Positions 53,609 through 64,000 of a stretch of DNA of 64,000 bases are shown here, piece by piece. The notes below the pieces were generated by a model. That model worked only from the letters and a program-made list of their open reading frames with translations, was not told where the DNA came from and ran no database searches. The position numbers were made by a program, and so were the translations under genes. Source of the DNA: Cycas panzhihuaensis. Taxonomy: Eukaryota; Cycadophyta. Location: the NCBI GenBank assembly GCA_023213395.1, contig CM041465.1, positions 203,739,741 to 203,803,740 on the forward strand. Direction: 5' to 3'. The first letter of the stretch is position 1, and each line of letters opens with the position of its first letter.

Positions 53609-56600
53609 TGGTATCAGAGCATGTAGGTCGTGCACAGGCAGATAAATATTGTCGGTGGCCCAATCGATGGTGCCAGGTCATGCTGGCTTGCCCTTAGCAA
53701 ATTGGTGTGTCTGATAACCCTACAGAACAGCCACGAAGTGCAAGTGATCGTTGGTGGATCCTGGGAGCCTTCTATCCATTGTTTACAGGTACTTTGAACT
53801 ACATGGAGGTGCGAGGACAAGCGTTGCCTCCATTGCCAGCCATGTGAGTGTCGTTTGAACCTACTAAAGGTGTCGGATCCCTGTTTGAAGTTGCCATTGA
53901 TTTCGGATGCCCTAGAGTCAATTGCCAGCCCTTTGTTGTCAGTGGGAGAGTGCAGAAACCTTAGCAAGCCTGTTGCAGCACCGTGAAATCGATGAATACG
54001 ATCAAATCAAAGGTATGCTCCTAAATATTTGTTTGCTACATGTTATATCATTCGTTGGTGCATTTTTGTGGAATCTAAGTTGCCCAGTCATGATTGTAGT
54101 CTGCATGTGATAATATTTGTCGCCCGTAATATTTGTCACCATGTCTGTCCGTTGAAATTTTATCCAGCGTGTGACGATGGATATATTTTAGGTGAAATTA
54201 TTACATGCTAATTCATCGCCCTGAATGGTTTATATTAATCATTAATAATATCATACCGCCGTACTTGGGTGAACAAGGGGAAGCTGTCGTAATGATATAT
54301 CTGTTGTCTCTTGTGTGTGATTCATTTAAGACGTAGATGTAAATATTTATGGCCTTCATCGTTTGTATCACCTTGTTTATGCAGTCTATATTGCCTGCGT
54401 GATTGATGTCTGTCCCCGTTCGTTTCAGTGATAAGGCAGTAATGAAGTTAGTTTCAGCGATACTACTATTCGTTGATTGTTGTTGCCACCACTGGTTTTG
54501 ATATTAATATAGTCGTCTATGTGCAGTCACCCGAGTGTGAAGTTGCGTCAAAATTTGATATAGTAACTTGCAATGATGAAATTTGCAGCCTGTGTGTTGA
54601 TATAGTCTTCGCAGTCTGCGTCGAGTCACTTTCCGAGATGCATTGCATTCGCCCATGATCTGTGAATATGTATATGCCGGTCGCCGCTGATTCAACATGT
54701 TGATATTTCGCCCGAGATGTATGTTGAATCGCCTATCAGCTTTGATACTTTTAGCTATCGATTTTATATCCTATGTTGACGTCGCCAGTGTATTTGATTC
54801 ACCCGTGAATATAATCTTAGCCGTTTGAGTTATATGTAGTCGCCTATGACGTTTGCAGATGTTTCTTGTTCGTCGACGTTAATATATCAATGATTACATG
54901 TCGCCATTTATCATTATTCAGCCACCGTTTTTTTTGATATATTAAAGTGGCCCAATATCAATTCAATCGGCTCTTTGATAATACTTTAATATACATTGTT
55001 GACTTTGATATATTTTACCATAAGGTCTTTCTTGATACTTTGATATTTTGATATTTCAAAGTTATCATATTTTATCAAAGTCATTTTTGGCTATCGCCTC
55101 TAATATTATTTATCAAGTATCTTTGATAAATATAAGTTGCTTTTAATTGTAATGTCCTTTGGTTGACATATTGGATTACTTGTTATTATGGAGTCCTTGC
55201 AATTAAAGCTTTATGGCGATATGAGTCGGTATATTAAGGTGATATTGGTGATATGGGGCAATGTGGCTTTCTTGCATGTGTGGTTACATGGGAGAGTAAG
55301 ATGGGTGACATGAGGTGCACTTATGAGGTGTGTTGGCGATATGGTGCTTCTTAGCTTGTGTTCTACATGAAGAAGGTTTATGGATGAAGTTAATGGGCAA
55401 AGAAGGGCGAGATGTGGCTGAGATGCTTGTTGAATGTGAGATTACATGGCAAGCTAATTGGGTGTATTTTAGGGCATGATTGGGTGAAAGTTGGGCAAGT
55501 TTTAAGGATGAAATTGGGCAATAATGGGCAAGAGATTAGGCAAAGAAGGGCAAGCTTACCTTAATTGCAACTTAATACAAACTCTTTTACTGTTTGAGTG
55601 TGGCATTGATCATTGCACAAAGTTCATATTTATGTGATTATTCAGTGAAATATGTGTGGTTTATACAGTGAAATGAGTGTCTTATTTATGATTATATTCA
55701 AGTTTCGTTGCATCAGATGTATATGAGGTGATGAGGTTTAGAATTTGCTTGTATGAATGGTTGTTGGACTGATGATAGCATGAGGTTTGTGGCCTGATTA
55801 ATGCTAGTTCAACATGGGTGCATATCTGAACAAGTCTGATGTGGAACCGAGACAATGTGTTTGATAAAATTTAAGTATGAATGGAAAGGTCTAAGACGAG
55901 ATGCCTTAAAATCAGTTATGCCTTTGTTATGGTATGTACAATTGGCCTGTAAGGTTGCATTGCAGGTGAATATCATGATGCAAATGGTGGGGTTTGGTGC
56001 ATGTTTTGGTTTGCCTCCCATGTTTTGATGGCAGAAGCTATAGCGGATAGGTATGGGTACCCCTGTTGTGACTATTCATGGCATATATTCCGTTCATGTG
56101 TTGTGTTTGGACCAAGTCAAAAGCCTTCCATTTGTTTCCTTTGGTGCATTGGAGTGCACACATCTTAGATGGAGATTGCAACAGCAGGATTGCAAGCGTT
56201 TGAAGCATATCGGCTGTTTAGCTTACAAACTGTGTGATCTGCAGGGGAAATGCATGTGATCAGTCTAGATGTTATAGAGTTGTTGACGTATCATGCTGAG
56301 TGTCATTTGGTTACAGGTTTTATCCTTCATTACTTCACTTTTCCGAGTCATTGTTCAGCAGGTGTGGAGGTTTGTTTGCCTGACATTGTGCTTGAGGTAG
56401 AAGCAGGACTTAGTGAGAGATTGATGATGAGGAGTTGTTAGATGATGAGATATGGATTGCAACCCCATGTTCCGTTGATAGTTGAAGACCTGCAGGATGA
56501 TGGAAGATCATGGATCAGCATGCCAGTCAAAACTTGAGGTAGATACCAACGTTCCAGTGAGTACAGATTCACGATGGAGAGTTGTATTGAAGTAAGAACT

Positions 56601-57065
56601 TGGTTGATTTGCAAGTTGGTAAGCTTGTTGCACAGGTGATCTCTAGCAAGAAGAAGGATTAAGGTATGATGAGACATTGAGCATCAGTCTCTAGTTTATC
56701 GGTCCATTTGATCCTTACTTTAACAGCTTCAGATAGTTGGGTATTGTATCATATCATATAAGTGTTCCTTAATGAAGACTTGAAGAGGCGATTCACATGG
56801 CTTAAGTGGCTCAACCTCTTGGTTTAGTTAAAGGAATATGGTTGAGTTGAATGGACGAAGTGTCAGATGCAGAGAGAGTTGTATGGTTGCAGGTCTATTG
56901 GAGTATTTCCAAAGAATTGAGCACATACGAGGCATGGCACCATTACATCCGACTAATGATGGCTACATCGATGTTCGTGCATATTGGATTGAGTAAGGTT
57001 ATCCTTGAGAGGGGATTTATTCCCAATGATAATCCTTGTTGTCTCACATTTACATTAACAGAGGA
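53609..57065 (+). other. LARD-1 internal region, non-coding
   Basis: Starts with the PBS tggtatcagagc. Small ORFs on both strands (for example 53614-53967 minus, 56851-57093 plus) show no retroelement domain. The part at 54900-55150 is a run of ttgatat/tatcaaag motifs. A TC-poor, TGG-rich stretch at 55200-55560 has repeated gggcaag/gggcaa. A short plus-strand segment near 56200 (GCLAYKLCDLQGK) faintly recalls the copia integrase/RT spacer but is too short to call. Confidence 0.7.
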
Positions 57066-57388
57066 TGTTAAAATATGTGACCATACCACCTAATGTAAAG
57101 TGGGCCTCCTATTTTTATGCCTAATTATGTGGAGGAATATTCTCAATTGTGGTGACCTAATGGATGTAATTGTAATTATATTTGGTACTTTAGATCTATA
57201 AATATAGATCAAAGTCCATCTTTGTAATATATCATTTTGTCATAATGTGAATTATTATTCATTTGTGGGTTTTCACCCGTAAGGGTTTCCCACGACAATC
57301 TGGTGTCCTGTGCGTCTGCTTCTACTTGTTATCTGCCTGATGTGACAAATCCTAGCGGCCTTGTTTGCTTCAATTGCCTTTTCTAACA
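57066..57388 (+). repeat. LARD-1 3' LTR
   Basis: A complete 323-bp LTR, preceded by a weak purine tract (acagagga) and followed by TSD aataa. Confidence 0.95.
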
Positions 57389-57393
57389 AATAA

Positions 57394-58060
57394 GGATGGT
57401 GATAAAGGTGAATATTGACTAGTGTTGCTACTGGCACTAACTCGATGGAATGTTGGTAGCCTTGATCTGGAGGCAAGCCTTGTGGTTTTTCAAAAACCCT
57501 ATTGTATTAGTCTATGATGGTTTGTACTTCTACTGGCACATCTTCTATTGCAACCTTGTAACATGTCATTATATATGCAGTAGGATTTTTTATTAGGATC
57601 TTGTCCATTCAGTGTGAGGTCAATAATTGGGTGGGAGGTATGGACGGTGCATGTAAACAATACGTGCAACATTTTTGTTTAAAACTCATGTATCAGGTCT
57701 TTTAATTGGTGGTGATAAATCCTAATGTTTGTAACCATTGGATGTCGAGTACTACGTCGACTCCTCCTAGTGACATAGCAAACATACAGGTGGTTGTTGT
57801 GTAATTCTCAATTTACAGGCTTACTTTTGGACAAGACACTCCATAAGTCATTATTTTGCCATTTGCAATTACAACTTGAAAAGCATTTAATGTTTGAATT
57901 TGTAGGCCTAATTTTTTAGTTGTGGGCTTATTGATAAAATTGTGAGTACTCCTTCTATCTATGAGGATGGCTACAAGGGATCCCTTAATTTTCCCTTGGA
58001 ATTGTTGGGTTTGGAGGGTGGTGGCTTTAGTTGTGATGGCCTATAGAGATATTTGTATGT
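57394..58060 (-). pseudogene. Gypsy-5 protease and RT N-terminus
   Basis: The minus strand from about 58000 reads GSLVAILIDRRSTHNFINKP, where the catalytic DSG is DRR, then GGVDVVLDIQWLQTLG. RT lead-in PPDQGYQHSIELVPVATLVN and HHPY follow, and are cut by LARD-1 at 57389. The reading continues at 45364 on the same strand. Confidence 0.85.
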
Positions 58061-59230
58061 GATTAGTATCTATAATAGGGAGGTCTTTGGCTTTTGTCAC
58101 ATCAGGTTCATTTGGATGCTCTTCTTCTTCTTCCACCGGGATGCCCATATCTTTGTTATTAATCATAAATACCTTCTTGGAGGGGCACTGATCGTCTCAA
58201 TTCCATTTTCCTCTGCACTTGAAGTAGGTTCCCCGCCTTCTGTGGTCTTCCCTAAATACTTTTCTTGTTTTGCTATTGCCTTTTTTTGCTAGGGGAGTCT
58301 CGATGTTTGTGTCAAACCTAGTCCAGTTGGGTTGGAAGCTAGGGTTTTGATAGAAGTTTGGTTCGTTCCATCGAGTATAGCTGGTTTTGGTCCCCTATAT
58401 TTTGCTTCGATGTCTCTTGCAAGGTGGATGGCCTCCCTTATGTTGGCTACCCCTAATGTCTTAATGAAATATTTAATGTTTCCTTTGAGTCCCCAAACAT
58501 AAGTTTCGGTAGTAAGATTTCTTGGAAGAGCTGTGGGAATTAAGCTTTGTAAGTTTTGAAATTGTTCTATGTATGCTTGAACTGAGCCTATCTGTTGTAA
58601 TTGGGTGATCTGGGCAAAGTAGTCTATGTTCTAGGTTTCTTCATAGCGCTCTATTAGTGCTTCCTTTAGGGAGTCCCAATTGTTTGTGTTTCCATTAGGA
58701 ATCATTTTCCACTGATTGAACCATTGAAGTGCTTTGCCATATAGATGAAGGGAAGCTACTAGGAGTTTCCCGTTATTGGGTAGGTCATATGCTTGGAAGT
58801 AGGCTTCCATTCTAAGTAACCAACTCTAGATGTCCTCGATTTATCAGGGTCAAATTTTTCCACATTAAAAAAAAAATAGTTCCTTTGAAACCATATCCAT
58901 GTTTGAAATCCCTTGGATTCCTGTGTTGGCAATTCCTTGGACATTTGGGTTTGCAAAATATTTCGTTGAATTCCCTTTGGTCCTCCCATTCCTAGAACCT
59001 ATCATCTCCTGAAGATCCTCTTTCCTTTGTTTAGTCTCCTATTTATGGGAGACTAATGAAGTGTTGAGTTTTTGAGGTTATTTTCAAAATGAGCAAATAG
59101 GGTGGTTGTCTTATCGTTTAACTGATCAACCCTTTTGTCTATGTCTACTAATGAGACTGATTAAGTGTTCACCATTTTGTTTTGTTGGAGAGTCTTTCCT
59201 GATCTTAATTCCATTCAAGGAAAATGAGAA
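58061..59230 (-). pseudogene. Gypsy-5 Gag
   Basis: The minus-strand Gag of the Gypsy-1/Gypsy-2 type: a coiled start near 59190, the capsid at about 58500-58780 (SLHLYGKALQWFNQWKM-like and LKEALIERYEET-like readings), and the knuckle remnant YFKCRGKWN near 58210, where the first Cys is Tyr and the His is lost. A poly-A stretch at 58865-58875 and many stops are present. Confidence 0.78.
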
Positions 59231-59333
59231 AAACTATGGTAGCAGGGAAGATCGAAAACCTCCTTGAATTTTTTCTCTTTTTAAAACAGAGATTACACTC
59301 AGGATGGCTTTAGAATGAAGCTTTGATACCACT

Positions 59334-59778
59334 TGAAGTGGGGCCACCAATAGAAAATAACACAGAAAAATTACCAATAAGGCAAAAGATTTATCTAATA
59401 ATTGGTAATATACAAGAGATGTAGCATGATCCCTTTGAATATGAGTTCAATAATGCTCTAAAATATAATAAACAAGAAATATAACTTACAAATAAGTACT
59501 TGATGCTTAGCTTCCTCTTCTAGGCGAGGTTCCCTCTAATTACTGCAGCCTTAAAGGTCGAAAGTGCAGCAACCACAATCCACACTAATGATCCCAAGAA
59601 GAGGCCAAAGATTCCTATAAATAGGTGGTAAGATTGAGCTTAAGGAACTCAACCAAGATAGAGATGGAAGTCGGCCAGAAATACACATAGAGGTCGGCTA
59701 GGGAAAGATCTTGAAGTCCACCTGAAATAGAAGTAATATACCATAAATGAAGTTAGTCAGAATAAGGGAATCGTTGCA
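59334..59778 (-). repeat. Gypsy-5 5' LTR
   Basis: A 445-bp LTR matching 42195-42660. The PBS lies on its lower-coordinate side. TSD cccaa follows. Confidence 0.93.
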
Positions 59779-61334
59779 CCCAACCAACTGAATTCCTAAA
59801 CAAGAAAATACCTCTAAGCTAAAACACATGATATGAACATTGGAGTAATAGTAAGTCACTCAATTTTCAACCCACAACTTGTCCCAACGACTTCTTGGTC
59901 ACAAAACTACAACAAAACACTATTGAACTATTACTGAAGTTTCTACTACACTCAATTTATGCAACTCTGTCTGGAACTATCATACCACATATGGTTCACT
60001 GCTGAATCAATCTCTTTGGACTCTCTCTCTCTCTCTCTCGTGGGTGTCCATACCACAAAATGCATTGCAATAATCTTGCATGTATCATTGTTGGCTCTCA
60101 TCTCAATGGGTTGTGTGTTTCATACCACACAACACTCACCAAAAATGAGATTGTGAATCAATACCCTACAAGCATTACTCACGCACATGAAGATAAACAA
60201 GGAAGGGACTCAACCCTCGATGGAACTTGGTCAACCCTCGCCAATCAAAAGAAATGGGACTCACTCAATCCACATTCCTTTCATAATACTGACAGGACTT
60301 GCTCAACCCTTAGGGAATGGGGACCAGCTCAACCCAAACCCTATAAACCAAACTATAATTTAGCACTTTTCAAAGCAATCCAATGAGATTGACACAGTAA
60401 TGGACACATACATTCATTCCATTTTCCAAATTTATCCTGTGCATGGGATGGAGATAAGCCTAAGAGATTTCCCTGTGTGCAAATTTATCTACTATGCAAT
60501 ACTATTCCAATGTATGTTTTTGCAAAACACACTTAAGCCATTTTTTGCAAAATTTCCTCTAGCAAAAACTCATAGAAATCCTTTTGTCCAATTCAGTTAA
60601 CACCCCTTCAAAAATCCTATAAATATTGGCTCAGAGTTCAATTCTCGATTTCAGATAATATCCTAGGTAGCTCTCTTCGCTATGCCCTACGCCTGCTTTG
60701 TGTGCCCAACTCAACATTGCTCTGCGCAAGATGAAGAGAGACAAAAGACTAAAAGATGGAATGAAGATGGCTAAGAGGTAATGGATATTCGAATATCTTT
60801 TTTCCTTCCCTTTCTGACTATGTCTATGCTCCAAGGCGAGTCGGTTTATTCTCATAAATGCCATTAAGGAAGGCTCAATGGATGGCTCTGGGTTGTGGTG
60901 GACACACTAGGGTTTGTAGTTATTGTTGTTGGTATTATTGTAGTGTGCTTTGAAGCCAAAATATCTTTGTGTGGATGTCTTCATACATCCTCTTCTTGCA
61001 TAGGCATGTTAGCACCTTCAGTGCCTATCCAACAAATCTATTTTTTGCATTAATCATTTCCTTAGCAAGGTGGTTTTCAGAAAATATTTTAATTCTCACT
61101 AGTTGTGCCCTTTACTCTGTCTCACTAAACTCTTAGAGCTTAGGCAATTTGTACATGCCATTTTTGCTGGAGAATTCATTATTCTTGTTTGAAAATTCTT
61201 TTGCATCTTGAATCACTCAGATCCATCCTTTGTTGCATGAGTTATGGTCCTTCCTTGGAGGCTCAAAATTTGAGGTTTTACCTTAAAATATCTTGTTTTT
61301 GCATTTTTGCAACCTTATGTGCTGATTGTTGGGC
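59779..61334. other. No gene recognised
   Basis: This rejoins 42190 when Gypsy-5 is removed. It has a (CT)n tract at 60020-60039 and a cluster of tcaaccct-type phrases at 60200-60340. A plus-strand cctataaatattgg (about 60619-60632) could be a TATA box of an undetected LTR. Confidence 0.45.
60020..60039 (+). repeat. (CT)n microsatellite
   Basis: An uninterrupted CT run of about ten units. Confidence 0.95.
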
Positions 61335-61885
61335 TCAATGACCCATTTGCAAAGTTGCGAAGGATGTTCCTTTGTTTGTGACTCAGTTTCATGTCTTTGC
61401 ATTTGTTTCTTTGTGTTTTCCATTCAACTGCTCATTTGTAAGGTTGCAAAAAGGTTGACTTTTGCCCCCCTTCTTTTATTTAACAGTTTTGCGACTCAAT
61501 CTTCGTGTTTCTACTCTCAGAGGCCCACTTGCGAAATTGCGAAGTGCTACTTTGTTTGTTGTTTTATGATTCATAACTTTGGGATTTTAACTTGTAATTG
61601 TACACGAGCCCACATGTTAATTAGCAAGAGAATGATGTTAGTCATGACATCATTTCGCAACTTCATAATTGGGTGACTAGAGGGTCTGCTTGCTAGCTCA
61701 TTTGCAAAATTGTGAAAGACTCTCCCTTTTGGTGACTTTTATTTCACAGCTTCGGAGTTGGATCCTCGAGTGCCCACAATCAACGACTCATTTACGAAAT
61801 TATGAGAAGCTTTTTACTCATAGTCTATCTCCTTAAGTCTTCACTCAATGACTCATTTGTGAATTTGCGAGGGAGTCTTTTACTC
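61335..61885 (+). repeat. Six dispersed copies of a gactcatttgcgaaattgcg motif
   Basis: Copies near 61341, 61428, 61520, 61692, 61783 and 61850 share (g/c)(a/c/t)ctcatttgcgaaattgcgaa with drift, usually followed by a T-rich ctttttactc-like stretch. Spacing is irregular, about 70-170 bp. The segment has no supported ORF. Confidence 0.8.
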
Positions 61886-62439
61886 GGAAAACTTAGCTTG
61901 GAGCATCAATTTAGATTTTCATAACTTCTCTCTTCGATGTCCAATCTCAGCGTTCTGCTACTCGTTGGAAAGCTGAAGAGTTTCTCTTTGACATGGTGGA
62001 TTCACCCTTAGCAAAATATATGTCGATCAATTGGATTTTTACCCCTAAGAAGTCATGAAGGTCTCTTAAGTCTATTATCTACCCTTACATTAGTTTTTCC
62101 CCTCTATTCATTCTTCATTCATATCATATGCTCCCCCATTTGTACTGCTCATTTGAGTAATCTAGTTGATTTTGTATTATGCAAGCAACAAACAAAGAGT
62201 AATTTTACATTGAATGAAGTATTGAAAGGAAAGAGGTAGATAGATTTAAGTCCAGATAACTAAGCTCAAAACTACTTGCTAAGCTACGAGATCAAAATGG
62301 TGCATCCCCACACCTAGTGTTGCACAATTGTGCATTCACCTCACATAGGATGAACAAACTAGAGGGAAAACATTATACACTACATATTTGTTGGAGTCAT
62401 GGTTTGTCCATAGTTGGTTAAAGAACCAGGTCTTTCCAG
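61886..62439. other. No gene recognised; possibly 3' LTR of Gypsy-6
   Basis: It lies just beyond the pol end of Gypsy-6 on the minus strand. The purine-rich run near 62452-62466 (minus AAAAGGGAGAGGG) would suit a polypurine tract, but no second LTR copy is in the window. Confidence 0.35.
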
Positions 62440-64000
62440 GGTCCTTATATCCCTCTCCCTTTTGCAAAAGCATCCTCCTCGATGCGGCTTCATTCTACTA
62501 CAAACAAGTGGGAATACTAGTACTGCATATCACTCTCTAACTCCCATGTTGCCTCTTCCAGTGTCAGGTGTTTCCACTGCGCTTTCACTTGTCTGAGGCT
62601 CATATTTCGCAACATTCTCTCCCTTTCGTCTAATATCCTTAAACACATGTTTTGATGAATCTAGCACATACTTTTTTGGCAATGAAACATGGAAAACATT
62701 GTGAATTTGTAGATTTGGTGGTAAAGCTAGTTTGTAGGCAACCTATCCAATTCATTCCAAGATCTCAAATGGACCACAGTATCTTGGTGAAAGTTTCTTG
62801 CACATCCCTATGCTAAGAGAACTATGCTTGGGTCTTACCCACAGAAATACATGGTCTCCAACCTAAAATTCTCTGGCTATTCTCTTTAGGTCTACATAGC
62901 TTTTTTGCCTATCTTGGGCTACCTTCAATTGCTGTCTAATGTTGACTACTTGCCTCTCCATTTCTTGTAGTATTTCTCGCTCTAACATGGACATGTCTTC
63001 CAGGTTCTCCTAGCTAAGAGGTGTGTTACATTTTCTGCCATACGATGCTTCAAAGGGACTCATACCCAAAGAGGAGTAAGTTGTATTATTGTAGGCAAAT
63101 TTTGTCAAATGAATATGGTTTTCCCAACTAATTGGTTGCTCCATTGTGTACATTTGCAGCAAGTCTTCAAGTACCCAATTCACCCTCTCTGTTTGCCCAT
63201 CGGTTTCAGGGTGGTAAGTTGTGCTAAACTTCAACTTTGTGCCCAATTCATGGAACATAGATCACCAAAATTTTGAAGTGAACTTGGCATGTTTGTTTGA
63301 TACAATTGCCTTAGGCACACCATGTAATCTTACTATCTCCTTCATGAATATGGCAGCAACATTTGAAGTAGTGTATGCGGTGCAAATTGGGATGAAATGT
63401 GCTAACTTGATTAGCTTGTCCATTGCCACCAAGATGGCATCATGTTGTTGAGAACATTTTGGCAAACGTATGCTAAAGCCCATGGTAATGGTCTCCCATT
63501 TCCATTCTAAAATGTCTAAAGGCTGTGATAGTCTTGCAAGGTGTCTATGTTCTACCTTGACCTTTTGATATGTTAAGCATTTTGTTACATAGCTTATAAC
63601 ATCATTCTTCATCCCAGGCCAACAAAACTATTTCTTTATTGTTGCATAGGTCTTATGGTAACCTAGATGGCCTGCATATGGAGTAACATGAACCTCTTGG
63701 ATGATCAATTTTCAAATGTCTGGATCTTGTGGCACATAAATTCTTTGCTGCTAGGTTATTGCACCATTCTCCATCACTTAGCGACTTGCATATTTTCGCA
63801 TTGATTGGGCTTCTTATTGATTTTGAGTTTGCTAGTCTTATATGGATTCTTTGGCTTGCTTGTAGTACTTATCATTTTCACAAGCTTTTAGGAAAGAATC
63901 CATTAAACTCAATTGCTTCATATTTAGTGTAGAAATGTATCTACGTCAACTCAAAGCATCTACCACCTTATTCTCCTTTTCATTGATGTATTGTGGACGA
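62440..64000 (-). mobile_element. Gypsy-6: gypsy pol 3' part (runs off right edge)
   Basis: Minus-strand integrase and C-terminal tail of a further gypsy, different in sequence from Gypsy-1, -2 and -5. Only the pol end is inside the window. A purine tract at about 62452-62466 suggests the 3' LTR begins near 62450 and extends leftward. Confidence 0.75.
62470..63870 (-). pseudogene. Gypsy-6 integrase and C-terminal domain
   Basis: The ORF at 63262-63612 has the end of the zinc finger (CLTYQKVKVEH; first Cys of the pair as C, second replaced), the core start WKWETITMGFSIRLPKCSQQ (the first catalytic D reads G in MGF), AIVSNKHAKFTSKFW (D replaced by N). The ORF at 63010-63258 has FSTTYHPETDGQTERVNWVL with the E intact. 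Toward 62470 a tail reads RMLRNMSLRQVKAQWKHLTL and EEATWELES, a chromodomain-like ending. Two of the three DDE residues are changed, so it is inactive. Confidence 0.85.

Larger units (their letters stand above)
45365..57388 (+). mobile_element. LARD-1: non-autonomous copia-like LTR element holding Copia-5
   Basis: The 3' LTR is at 57066-57388 (323 bp, TGTTAAAATATG...TTCTAACA). The 5' LTR is split in two pieces, 45365-45600 and 53327-53608. A perfect TSD aataa lies at 45360-45364 and 57389-57393. The PBS tggtatcagagc is at 53609-53620. The internal region (53609-57065, 3.46 kb) has no recognisable gag, protease, integrase or RT, which is the definition of a large retrotransposon derivative. 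Copia-5 lies inside its 5' LTR. The two 5' LTR pieces overlap by 195 bp, which a simple insertion cannot explain. Confidence 0.9.
42195..59778 (-). mobile_element. Gypsy-5: chromovirus, interrupted by LARD-1
   Basis: Minus-strand element with a 3' LTR at 42195-42660 and a 5' LTR at 59334-59778 (TGCAACG...CACTTCA). The TSD cccaa is at 42190-42194 and 59779-59783. The PBS TGGTATCAAAGC is at about 59320-59331, 2 nt inside the LTR, and the purine tract AAGGGAAGGGACT abuts 42660. Coding order is gag, protease, RT, RNase H, integrase, chromodomain. LARD-1 sits inside RT between 45364 and 57389. It is heavily decayed but complete in outline. Confidence 0.95.

Noticed and set aside
53614-53967. 117-codon minus-strand ORF inside LARD-1
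   Set aside because: No domain, low-complexity-free but unlike any family, antisense to the element; probably chance.
56053-57093. Copia pol remnants inside LARD-1
   Set aside because: A few residues (GCLAYKLCDLQGK; VWLQVYW) resemble copia spacer or RNase H, but no contiguous motif supports a call.
61335-61885. CRISPR-like spaced repeats
   Set aside because: Copies drift, spacing is irregular and the context is a plant retrotransposon field.

Overview
The window is plant nuclear DNA made almost entirely of LTR retrotransposons nested in each other. The evidence is paired LTRs with 5-bp target duplications, initiator-Met-tRNA primer sites (TGGTATCA...), chromodomain-bearing Ty3/gypsy elements, Ty1/copia elements with the gag-protease-integrase-RT order, and non-chromovirus gypsy elements with an extra ORF after pol. 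The density and decay suggest a land plant with a large, repeat-rich genome. A conifer is possible, but nothing in the sequence settles that.

Layout, outermost first. A putative host exon runs off the left edge on the minus strand (1-316). From about 2.9 kb to 42.2 kb the background is one old minus-strand gypsy (Gypsy-4). Its gag, protease, RT and RNase H lie at 31.2-34.1 and 41.0-41.3 kb, and an accessory ORF lies at 29.7-29.9 plus 2.9-4.0 kb. It was hit by Copia-1 (4030-29675, TSD ggttt), a solo LTR (30572-30941, TSD tgggt), Copia-3 (34088-40962, TSD actta) and Gypsy-5 (42195-59778, TSD cccaa). Copia-1 holds Gypsy-2 (right end 26740), which holds Gypsy-3 (13445-23964, TSD tgtat). It also holds a truncated Copia-2 interrupted by Gypsy-1 (5487-11212, TSD aatcg). 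Gypsy-5 holds a copia-like non-autonomous element, LARD-1 (45365-57388, TSD aataa), which holds Copia-5 (45601-53326). Both arms are therefore four levels deep. From 59.8 kb the sequence is non-coding with a dispersed short motif, then a further minus-strand gypsy (Gypsy-6) runs off the right edge.

No element has fully open reading frames. Copia-5 is the best preserved: its integrase-to-RNase H frame has a single stop, but the protease triad is altered. The most unusual element is Gypsy-3. It has four CCHC knuckles in Gag, two further Gag-like modules between protease and RT, a 60-bp tandem repeat after integrase, and an accessory ORF that resembles a remnant in Gypsy-4. Element names are local labels used only here.
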